A stretch of 64,000 bases of DNA. Source: Reticulitermes speratus (lineage: Eukaryota > Arthropoda > Insecta > Blattodea > Rhinotermitidae). The notes beneath the pieces are model-generated. The model had not been told where the DNA came from, searched no databases, and worked only from the letters and a program-made list of their open reading frames with translations. A program made the position numbers and the translations under genes. The stretch is from positions 44,154,138 through 44,218,137 of the forward strand of contig JAJKFL010000006.1 in the NCBI GenBank assembly GCA_021186555.1, written 5' to 3'. Of this stretch, positions 55,138-64,000 are shown piece after piece; position 1 is the first letter of the stretch, and every line of letters begins with the position of its first letter.

Positions 55138-55581
55138 ACATAGTTAGTCAAATTATTTGCTTTGTGTGAATCCTGTCACATTCATTATATAGTTAGTCAA
55201 ATTATTTGCTTTGTGTGAATCCTGTCACATTCATTATATAGTTAGTCAAATTATTTGCTTTGTGTGAATCCTGTCACATTCATTATATAGTTAGTCAGAT
55301 TATTTGCTTTGTGTGAATTCTGTCACATTCATTATATAGTTAGTCAAATTATTTGCTTTGTGTGAATCCTGTCACATTCATTATATAGTTAGTCAAATTA
55401 TTTGCTTTGTGTGAATCCTGTCACATTCATTATATAGTTAGTCAAATTATTTGCTTTGTGTGAATCCTGTCACATTCATTATATAGTTAGTCAAATTATT
55501 TGCTTTGTGTGAATCCTGTCACATTCATTATATAGTTAGTCAAATTATTTGCTTTGTGTGAATCCTGTCACATTCATTATC
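55138..55581. repeat. Minisatellite, 49-bp unit, 9 copies
   Basis: The unit is TATAGTTAGTCAAATTATTT, then GCTTTGTGTGAATCCTGTCA, then CATTCATTA. Nearly identical copies (two substitutions in one unit) mark a recent expansion about 500 bp before exon 11. Confidence 0.97.
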
Positions 55582-56056
55582 ATGTTTGTAAGATCATTCA
55601 AAATGTAAATATGTAGAAAAATGTTTTGTTTTATGTTACTGGCACTTTTTTTTTTTTGAAAGTATCAGTTATACTGATTTCTTCTGCTCTTAAGGTACAT
55701 AATGAACAGCTTCAGTTATATCTTATACCTGTGTACTACAGAACTAGAAAACCATCAGGAACAATGTAGAAGAATAAGAAGAAAGACATAACATAAATTG
55801 TCTTGACCAGTAATGTATTGTAGTGGGTAATTGTATTTAAAGCTTCATCATTTTGTATGGTAGCAGTTTTTGTGTTTTATGCGAAAATAAAATTTCCAGT
55901 TGCGATTTGAAGTTCTCATAGCAGTGTTAAGATTGCTGTCTTGTGGGTTTTGATGCCATGTACCAAACTACATGTTGTCACATCCCAGAAGACTATAATC
56001 TTAAATATTCAGGCCGTTAATCTCGTCCTTAACTAACTATGGATGCTGTTTTGTAG

Positions 56057-56171
56057 GTACACAAAGGATGGGAGAACAGATGGTGCCCTGGAGTTCACAC
56101 CTCCTGCTCCAGTCAGGTTACAGTGGAATCTCTTACCACCTTGCATTGCTGCAATTGAAAAGTCATATGAG
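56057..56171 (+). CDS. CPT1: CPT1 exon 11
   Basis: Acceptor GTTTTGTAG, donor GAG|GTAAGA. After the base completing the Gly shared with either exon 10, 38 codons read YTKDGRTDGALEFTPPAP, then VRLQWNLLPPCIAAIEKSYE. RLQW is the conserved strand of the domain. Phase 0 at the end. Confidence 0.96.
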
Positions 56172-59100
56172 GTAAGAAGGCGCATTAGAACCTTCAGTGA
56201 AATGAAGTTTTTAGATCGGAGCTTTGAAGTTACTTTCTTTTAGGGTGTTGTTTAATTATGCTGTCAAGTGCTGAGCTTACACAGCATCAGTGATGGACGA
56301 GTGAACGGTACTTACAGGGGAAAACTAAAATACCAGTCCCAGTGCCTCTTTGTCTACTAAAAATCCTACATGAACTGACCTGGGATTGAACCCTGCTTCC
56401 AGGGTGAGAGGCCAGTGACAAACCGCCTGAGCCGGTTTTGAGGTTGTCAAAAGGTCTGCTGTGATGTGATACTGTAAAAGGACAGCCATATGTCATGATC
56501 AGATGCTTTATAATGAAAGATTTGCCATGGATAAAAACACAAGTGATGATACTCATTGTGGTCGTGATACATGTGTGGGCTCTGATTAATAAAAGTTTTG
56601 GGCAAGGCAAACTTTACTCTCATTTCATTGTACATTTAGTCAATCTGTGCTCTGTTGTGAACCCACATGCTGAAAGTGAGACACTCTTTGATGATGATTG
56701 CACTTGAATCTGTCATGAACAATGTCAGAATATGCTACATGCTTCAGTTTAAGAAGCCACAGTCAGGCCATTTCTTATAAAAAATAAATGCAGGAACATG
56801 TACCAAGTCACAGTCTCTGATTGTCTTAAGCCGCAGTGAGAGGTATGAAATCTCATTACCATCAAGAGAATCAGAGTTTGTAAAGTGGCATATGTTCCTG
56901 TATTTATATTTTTATTAGGAATTTTAAAAAATAAGGCAATTGTTTTATCGAATAAAGTAGGTTAGTGTTGGACTTTATACATTGGACTATAAACCATCTT
57001 TTGTTTTCTTTTGCCAAAATGTTCTTAGCCTTTTAAAGACGTGCAAAACATCCGTAGAAATTAATTTTATATATTTAGGCAACAAGGAAATTACTGCATT
57101 TTTAAGGCATGCTGCATAATCTCTGTTTTATTTTCCACAAAATTCCATTTATTTCATAATTTTATCTTTTTCTGGTCAAATAATACATTTTTCATAAACC
57201 GTGCACTAAAATTTAAATACCCACCCTGGTAGGATAAAGGTTAATGAAGCAGTGTGGTCACATGAACAGTTGATGTAATTATTGGTCCCATTAAGTCAGT
57301 AAGAGGAAGGGGAACCACCACAGGATGCTTAAGCAGTAATGTTGAATGATTAATAAACTGTATTAATTGATTTTATGTTTTTTAAATACAAGCCTTGAAG
57401 TTTTCAACATTGCAGCATGCCTGTTTTGTTGCAACATACATATTGACAACTCAAGCAGTATCATTTGAATTAAAATGCGTTTGTTAATTGCCTGTGGTTT
57501 TGACTGTGGTGTATTACATTGAGAATTACAGTGAAAGTTTGGGTTTGTGCTCTTATATTTTACATTCTTTTCAGTTGTTTGCACTTTTTGTTTGATTTTG
57601 CCTAAATGCGCATAACAACTGTTAAATTTGGAACAGTTTTATGTTCCTCAAATTACGGTTTTCCTGACTTTGCACTTAATTTTTTGAGTTCCTACAAAAG
57701 AAATGTTAATTGCTTTTATGTGTGTAAGATTCTATTGCAGAAAATGCAAAGAACGGCAAGTGATATTCTTATTTTCAAGGTCTGTGTTAGTAAGTAGGCA
57801 TGTCATTACATATACAGTTTCTTCAGCTTTATATGAGAGGCCTTGATCAGTTGTGGACACAGATGTGCTTTCATTAGAACTGCGCTTCTTCAGTAGCCAC
57901 AGCTATCTGCCTTAATATGAAGTTAACAGTGTTTACCTGGTGCTAGGAACTGTATATAAGTGTGACCATTGATTACGTTTTGCCTGGAAATGTGCATATT
58001 AAAACCAAACTAAAAACTTTAAATAAGTGCACCATCGCAGCATGTCTATGTATCTCGTGGAAGACATGTGAGCTGGTGGTGGTGCACGCACACATACCAT
58101 CAGTGTACAAGCCATAAAAATAAAGCGAAACATAACACGTTTATTATGGTGATAAACAATGGAAACTAATACATTCTGAATTATGCTTTGAACTAACAAA
58201 CACAATGCAAATAATTGGTCCAGTGCTTCACCATGTAACACAAAATATGTCTATCCCCAAGGAAAGGCTGCACATAACAAAATCAAACCATGTACTTGGC
58301 AATGCTGTAGCAACAAAAGAAAACAAATGGAAAACCCACTGCATGGGCAACGCCCAAGCATCTGCTACCTAGCCACACCGAAACAATTTTAAATCAGAGT
58401 ACCAAACAAAACCAAATTCAGATGTTACCAGGCCAGAGGCTAGTTACAGAGTAAATTGGTCAAAACAGACCCTCACGAAGTCAGACCAGAAAGCAAGAGG
58501 AGAGGTGAGGGGAAAGGAAGGAAAGAAGCTTTAAGGATAAAGCAGAAGAGGGTGTCTGTGTGGGCACTTCTGTAAATATTGTGCCTGACATGGCACATAA
58601 GTGATGAAATTATTGTTATAGCACAAGTTGATACACATGCCGGTAGTGTACGTATATTTAAAGTGTTGTTGTCTTTATGCATATTTTGACACTCGTACAT
58701 TAGGGGCAACACTTATTTTCTTTCTAGTACTTACGTGTTTACAGTGCTTCATTCACTAACACTCAGTCTTATTTCCTTAACAAAAGTGGCAGTTGTAAGT
58801 GAACACGCTGATATAATCATAATTAATTGTCATTATTTTATCTGACGACCCTTGGTTGCACTTCCTGTGGGCTCGTTTGTCATATGAACATAGCCCATTC
58901 TGCTGACCTCCCACATAATAGGCAGAGCAGCAGCAGGAAGTGACAAACAATATTTGTCGGTTAAAATAAGGATATTATAGACACTCTTGGTTTTGGTTTT
59001 GCTTTTTGTTTAATGTAATCTTAGATAAATTAACCATGTTAAATCATGGTTGTCAACACTAATAAAAAAACTCAAACTATAAGCCACCAACAAATTTATT

Positions 59101-61137
59101 GCAGGGTGTAATGCAATGGGAACTGTAGTTCAGCAGGGCTTGGCTTAGGAGTTATTTTGTAGAGAACCAGTAAACTGAATATAACACAGTACAGTCATAC
59201 TATGATGGTAGTTGCTCATGAATTGCTGCCCCTGTCCTGTGGTATTTCTAGTACTTTTAAGTGGTTTCTGAAAGCTACACTATAAAGGAACCTGCATTAT
59301 TGTTTATGTTACATCATTTTCATTTCCTTCATTTATAATCTTTGGTTTTGTGCTAGTTTTGTGGGGTCGTTTCAGAAGTGTAACATTTAGGTTTTAGTTC
59401 ACTATGTTTCTGGCCTCTGTTTAACGTCTAGAACTTCAAACAGAACATATTTCAGAAACTGAGTATTTTTATCCTTACCTTTCCACCCAGGTACTGAAGA
59501 AGATCCAGTTCTGTCTTGTTCGAAATACGTGTACTAGGTGATGGACCAAGCCAAGAAACCCAGTAATTCTAAATGTGAATGTGTTTATATCCTAAGATAA
59601 TTACTAAACCCCTTTTCTTATACAAGGTCTGACACAAAAAAAACGAGACTAACGCTATAGCTCTGGAACCAAGAGTGGGGGGATGAAACAAATATATGGC
59701 TATGGAACATGATCTGTCCTGTCACAGTGTTACAAGTTTCAGCTCGATCGCTTCACTCAGTACAAGTTGATGCATCTTCAAATATAGGCGTGTTTTTACC
59801 CTCGGACGGAAAATGTCGGACTGCAAAAGTGAACGAGTTAACATCAAGTTTCTTGTTAAACTGAAGAAATCCGCGACGGAAACTTTTCAATTATTGACTG
59901 AGGCTTATGGTGAAGATTGCATATCTCGTGCACGCGTTTTTCAGTGGCACAAACGATTTTCGGAAGGCAGAGAAAGCGTGAAAGATGATGATCGCCCAGG
60001 CCGGCCACGCACAGCTGTTAACGATGACAACATTGAAAAAGTGCGACATGTGATTCGAAAAGACAGAAGGTTGTGTGTTCGAGCAGTAGCTGAGAAAGTT
60101 AATTTGGATAGGGAAAGTGTTCGACGAGTTCTAACGGAAGAATTGAACACAAAGGTTTGTGCAAAAATGGTTCAAAAAATTCTGTCAGATGAACAAAAAG
60201 AACGCCGCCAGGAATTGTGTTCGTTCCTTTTGCAAGCAGTTTTTAGCCAATAAAAACATCACTGTGATGGAGCACCCACCTTATTCGCCAGACCTCGCTC
60301 CCTGTGACTTCTACCTCTTCCCAAAGATCAAGTCAGTGCTCAAAGGGACCCATTTTTTATCGGTAGAAGATGTGAAAGTAAAAACGACGGAGATCCTCAA
60401 CAGTCTGACAGAAAATGACATGCAGAATTGCTTTGAACGTTGGCAGCATCGTATGCAGCTGTGTGTTAACTCAGAAGGGAACTACTTTGAAGGCGATCGT
60501 AGTTAATTTGCTGAATTTGTCAAACAGAAATAGTTACAGACACAGTCTCGTTTTTTTTGTGTCAGACCTCATATGTTGCAAACAATAATGTTTTATACAG
60601 TTTATTACTTGCATTAAGTTCCCATTTTTATTCTTTGTACAAATAATCATATTGCACATTGTCCATCAAGAACAGAATAGTCTTGCCCTCTTGAGGCAAC
60701 ATCACCCCACTCTTAATACCAATGTCCATATAAATAAAGTTTATCACTAGCATTTGTCCAGCTGCAGATCTCCCACTATTTGCCCTGAGAAAGGCAGTAC
60801 TTGGAAAACCCTGTAGAAGCCCTCTCCCCTCAACCCCTCTGTGGCTCTGATTGGCCAAAATTCCCTCAAACCTTCCCATATGGCTGACACATTCCTTCTT
60901 GTGAGTTACTTCAGCATCAACCTAAACCAGATGCATTCATCCTGAAGATGGAGGCAGTTTCTTCATAACATCAAACAGACCATTACTACATGTGTGAAAA
61001 CCCCAAAAAGACAATCATCTGAACACAAGCACTGTAAAAACCTAACGTCAAAATCTGCTTGTTTTTTATTCATTAAATGCTCTTTCCTGTGTACATGTAT
61101 TAGGTTCACTGTTACAGCCAATTTTTTCATCCTGCAG
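56172..61137. other. CPT1 intron 11
   Basis: 5.0 kb. It contains a degraded tRNA-derived SINE at about 56320-56440 (minus; box B-like GGGTTCAATCCC) and the mariner at 59623-60571. A copy of the CTGAAGATGGAGGCAG motif occurs near 60943. The rest is unassigned. Confidence 0.5.
59623..60571 (+). mobile_element. Mariner-type element with internal deletion
   Basis: Terminal inverted repeats (AGGTCTGACACAAAAAAAAC, then GAGACT) lie at both ends with TA on each side (59621-59622 and 60572-60573). A start at 59813 opens the N-terminal HTH domain: KSATETFQLLTEAYGEDCIS, then ARVFQWHKRFSEGRESV, then DDDRPGRPRTAVNDDNI. After RQELC (about 60220) the sequence jumps to ITVMEHPPYSPDLAPCDFYL, then FPKIKSVLKGTHF in another frame. 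The deleted middle removes the first two catalytic Asp regions; the third Asp (in PDLAPCDF) remains. At 949 bp versus about 1.3 kb for a full copy it cannot make transposase, but its clean ends could be mobilised in trans. Confidence 0.88.
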
Positions 61138-61272
61138 GTAACACTAAACCTGTTGAATGATGTGGACCTGAGAATTTACATGCACACTTCATATGGCAAA
61201 GGTTTCATGAAGGACTGTCGCATTAGTCCAGATGCCTATATACAGATGGCTCTGCAGTTGGCTTACTATAGG
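61138..61272 (+). CDS. CPT1: CPT1 exon 12
   Basis: Acceptor ATCCTGCAG, donor AGG|GTAAGA. 45 codons: VTLNLLNDVDLRIYMHTSY, then GKGFMKDCRISPDAYIQM, then ALQLAYYR. The GKGxxKxCRxSPDAxxQxALQLAxYR block is a hallmark of carnitine and choline acyltransferases. Phase 0 at both ends. Confidence 0.97.
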
Positions 61273-61545
61273 GTAAGATAACACCATTTAATGAAGTAAC
61301 TGTTATCTCTCAAGATGGAAAAGTTTTGAACATGAACTGAATTCGTGTTTGTGCTGTGATTTTTAATGTTTATGTTGATAGTTTGAAATTGTATATCATA
61401 TTTGATGTTCCCAAACTAAAAATATTTGATAAGAATTCTCAGATGTATTTGAAAATGTCATGTTCCATTCAGGAAGATAAATCAATATATGTATTCCAAC
61501 AACTGCACTATAGTTAGATACAATAATATACAAACTTGTGGTAAT

Positions 61546-61587
61546 CCTCCTACATGTTTCAGCCTTTTTCGGCCATCCTCAGGGAGG
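61546..61587 (-). ncRNA. Hammerhead ribozyme candidate with full core
   Basis: On the minus strand: CCTCC, CTGAGGA, stem II (GGCC-loop-GGCT), GAAA, CATG mini stem III ending in UA, then GGAGG. CCTCC and GGAGG give a perfect 5-bp stem I. It is antisense to CPT1. Confidence 0.62.
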
Positions 61588-62349
61588 TATTCAACAGAAA
61601 TACAGTAATGGCTGTTTATATCATAGATGTGGAATTGTAGAGTTAAAATACAAATATTAAGATGATTGAAAAAGGTTAAAACATGTAGTACTATGTGTAT
61701 AATAATAATTGTTATTATTTGATGGCAAACAAAAATCTATTGCAAAAAATCTTCTTTGTTTTGAGAGATATGTGCCTGAAAATGAAGATGATGAAGGAGC
61801 ATTACCACATGTTTGTATGTTATTGTATCCATAGTGCAGTTGTTTTCATATTCTATCATTACAACAGACTTGTTGTGCTGAATTTTAGAGTGTGTCGTTA
61901 CACAATCAAGAAAGAATTCCATAATTGGTGGTAGTGATTATACTGTCACTCTTTGTACAAAAGGTGTAAATATAGGGTTCCTTTCCAACCGTCCTTCCAC
62001 GTGTTTCTAATGAATTTGGTGTGGGGAGGTCTAAGCAGAGGCTGTCATAAAGAGTTTAATCATATTCACCCTATGTAAGTCCCCTCCCCCCATGTTTGGA
62101 TGTTGTTGGTCTGCTAGATAGGTACCATAGCTTCAGAGGAATCTGACATCTGCCTGCTACCCAGAAGATGGAGGCAGTAGGTTTCTCCTAAAGATCGGTA
62201 CTTGTGTACCAGACTAAATGATGTCACATCCCAGAAGACCATACTCCCACTTTTTGTGATGCTGAAATTGAATTGTATCATTTTTGTCAGAAGTTACGTA
62301 TCATATGAAAAGAAGTGATACACTCTATTAAAAATGTTTTTGGTATGGT

Positions 62350-62610
62350 AAAGGTAAAATGGTCTTTTTGCATGCCATGAAGGCAGATGGGAGAGTGGAA
62401 GTAAAACTCCACTCATTCTTAACCTCACCATTAATGGAAGTAAGTGGTCAGGTTGCATAGCCCACTTTAACACCCAGAGAAAGAATGCCCAGGAGTGTGC
62501 GTGGGCTCCAGAGCCCATCTGGACACTTTGGAGAGAAGTCTCTCTTGCCCCTGCCAGGAATCAAACCACAATTCCATGGTCATCCAGCCAGTGGCCTTGT
62601 CACTATACTG
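62350..62610 (-). repeat. SINE family A copy (CPT1 intron 12)
   Basis: Body landmarks AAGTAAAACTCCACTCATTC, GTGGTCAGGTTGCATAGCCC and GGGCTCCAGAGCCC are present. The head contains GGAATCAAACCACAATTCCA where intergenic copies have CGATTCGAACC-like sequence, so CpGs have been lost. Confidence 0.75.
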
Positions 62611-63088
62611 ACTCAGCTAATCTCTGACTGTGCAGTGTGATTAGCTTGGGAGCAGTACATGTGTCTGTACTCACGGAACATCAAGGCCATTAAGGCATGC
62701 AACCCAATTTACAAAAGCTGTGTATTCTAGTGGAATGCACTTTCTGCTTGTGTTAATCCTTGTCATTGGAAAGGGAAACTGTCAGTTGGTGTGTATCTAC
62801 AGATAACTGAATGTGTCTGTAATGTCTGATAATATACTGTTAATTTAAAAAAGTTATTGTGTATTAACTTTTACTATCCTATGGGATATGGTAGTCTCCA
62901 AAATGTACTGGCGAGTGGCCTAGCATGCCATATTCTGGTCTCTATGTGTTTGCTTGATAGCAGTTTAAATGTCCATGACAAGCCAGAAAAACTCAGGCCG
63001 TCAAGAGATACAATTGGCATTTAAATCTGTCTCCTAAAGATTAACTTAGTGGAAGACATCTTGTTGTGTTCATTCATTAATTGCTTGA

Positions 63089-63331
63089 TCAATGAGTCAC
63101 CGTCAAACACAAGTGTATGTTTATTATGTAAGAGTAAGGTACTTATGTATATGTTTTGGTCTTGGCGGACCATCATCACATGAAGTGTATACATGTGGTG
63201 TTCACACAATTTTATCTTCCTTTTTGTAATTTTCATACATTGTCTGATGATGGTCGATCAGGACTGAAACATGTACATGTAGTGTATTGTCACATAATAG
63301 ACATACAGTTGTGTTTAACGGTGACTCAATG
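63089..63331. mobile_element. Foldback element with paired hammerhead-like motifs (intron 12)
   Basis: Inverted ends GAGTCACCGTCAAACACAAG, then TGTATGT (from 63094) match the complement of the right end (to 63327). Inside each end is a hairpin motif in opposite orientation. The left one (about 63148-63190, minus) has GTGATGA and a lost GAAA box. The right one (63244-63281, plus) has CTGATGA, stem II and GAAACATGTACATGTAG. Confidence 0.75.
63244..63281 (+). ncRNA. Hammerhead-like motif, sense to CPT1, no clear stem I
   Basis: The core boxes CTGATGA and GAAA are intact, stem II has four pairs (GGTC with GACT), and ACATGTACATGT could form stem III. The flanks do not form a convincing stem I. 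Confidence 0.4.
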
Positions 63332-63435
63332 AGCAACCAAATGATGGTGTATATTTGTAGGAACAGAACGGATTAAACTAATGGGATATCTTAAATGAAG
63401 CATTATATTATATTCCAAGTATGTTTCATTCACAG

Positions 63436-63570
63436 GATGCTGCTCGGTTTAGTTTGACATATGAAGCGTCGATGACGCGGTTGTTCCGTGAGGGGAGGAC
63501 TGAGACAGTACGCCCTTGCACCACTGAATCAGTAGCATGGGTTCATGCTATGGCTGGAAACACTGCCTCG
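63436..63570 (+). CDS. CPT1: CPT1 exon 13 (last exon seen)
   Basis: Acceptor ATTCACAG, donor TCG|GTGAGA. 45 codons: [18 protein letters not shown], then [18 protein letters not shown], then HAMAGNTAS. YEASMTRxFxxGRTETVRxCTxES is the carnitine-binding signature of the family. It ends in phase 0, and the remaining C-terminal exons lie beyond the window. Confidence 0.97.
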
Positions 63571-64000
63571 GTGAGAGATTTATTCAGATTTGTTAAGCTG
63601 TGAATACCACACATTGTGAAAATTAAAGAACAACCAATACTTTGGGATAGTGTTTTGGAATTATTCAGTTAATCTCAGTTTGTCTCTGGTGTCCGACTGA
63701 AATTTCAGGTACACATTTTTAGTGGCAGAAAAATTTGTGTTTCAAACAGCGTGTTATTGTGCATTATAAACGTGATAGAAAAGAACTACATTTTCGTTTT
63801 AAATTTTATTTATTCCTTGCTCAGATGAGGTTGTACAAATGAAAGTTGTCAAGACATTTATTAGACTCTTCCAACTTGTGTTTGTCAATGTTTTCAATGT
63901 ATGAAATATATTTTATTTATTCCTCATTGATAACCTTATATTAAAAGGATATTTTACTTTGATTATACATTTTTCCCATTCAACATTGCATAGCCCTTAG
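63571..64000. other. Start of CPT1 intron 13
   Basis: AT-rich, no gene or repeat recognised to the window end. Confidence 0.5.

Larger units (their letters stand above)
49396..56056. other. CPT1 intron between exons 10b and 11
   Basis: 6.7 kb, the longest intron seen. It contains a GT microsatellite (49517-49545), two unrecognised short coding-like stretches (50831-51019; 52390-52915), two minisatellites and a hammerhead candidate. Confidence 0.6.
61273..63435. other. CPT1 intron 12
   Basis: 2.2 kb with a hammerhead candidate, a family A SINE and a foldback element. The part at 62900-63010 repeats sequence found at 38550-38700. Confidence 0.5.
24634..63570 (+). other. CPT1: Carnitine O-palmitoyltransferase 1 gene (5' part, 13 exon positions)
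   Basis: CPT1 transfers long-chain acyl groups from CoA to carnitine at the mitochondrial outer membrane, the malonyl-CoA-controlled step that admits fatty acids to beta-oxidation. Thirteen exon positions with GT/AG borders and matching phases encode about 624 residues. In order: an N-terminal regulatory segment (residues 1-47), two membrane helices (about 52-75 and 97-120), then the acyltransferase domain with [51 protein letters not shown], the catalytic His in NAEHSW (about residue 471), and [18 protein letters not shown]. The family length is about 770-780 residues, so about 150 C-terminal residues, including the Ser-Thr-Ser region, lie past the window. Exons 10a and 10b are alternatives. 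Exon 4 is damaged in this sequence. Insect CPT1 is usually single-copy (withered in Drosophila). Confidence 0.95.

Overview
This is nuclear DNA from an animal, almost certainly an insect. It has one spliced protein-coding gene with kilobase introns, and everything else that can be assigned is repeats: tRNA-headed SINEs, non-LTR retrotransposon ends, mariner and hAT remnants, foldback elements and many minisatellites. The mix would suit a polyneopteran (cockroach, termite or stick-insect-like) genome, but that is inference. The gene is the single CPT1-type gene expected in an insect, with an insect-style pair of alternative exons.

Layout. Positions 1-24.5 kb are intergenic and repeat-dense. 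They hold a 441-bp inverted repeat, minisatellites with 20-60 bp units, three SINE families (here called A, B and C, with C nested inside A), a 520-bp dispersed repeat, two hAT-type MITEs, 3' ends of RTE-like LINEs, two foldback elements with 11-bp target-site duplications, a 1.15-kb array of a 60-bp unit, and a 1.6-kb non-LTR retrotransposon 3' half with reverse transcriptase and RNase H. Positions 24,634-63,570 carry the 5' part of carnitine O-palmitoyltransferase 1 on the + strand: thirteen exon positions, with two alternatives at position 10. They encode about 624 residues, from the start methionine to just after the [10 protein letters not shown] motif. The 3' exons lie beyond the window. 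The introns hold decayed mariner copies, an integrase relic, SINEs and satellites.

Function. CPT1 sits in the mitochondrial outer membrane and makes acylcarnitine from long-chain acyl-CoA, the entry step of fatty-acid oxidation. Exons 1-3 give the N-terminal regulatory segment and two membrane helices. Exons 4-13 give most of the acyltransferase domain. The catalytic histidine is encoded by a 26-nt microexon (exon 9), followed by a choice between exons 10a and 10b. Exon 4 is recognisable but carries about four small indels (net -2) and so does not read through in this sequence.

Most interesting signals. (1) A dispersed hairpin family with the layout stem I - CTGANGA - stem II - GAAA - tiny palindromic stem III - TA/TC - stem I. 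The arm sequences differ between copies but stay complementary, which is the architecture of minimal type I hammerhead ribozymes known from Penelope-like retroelements. (2) A compositional boundary at the gene: copies of the same repeats keep CpG upstream but show TpG/CpA inside the CPT1 transcription unit, as expected from germline gene-body methylation. (3) The microexon and alternative exon pair at the CPT1 active site.
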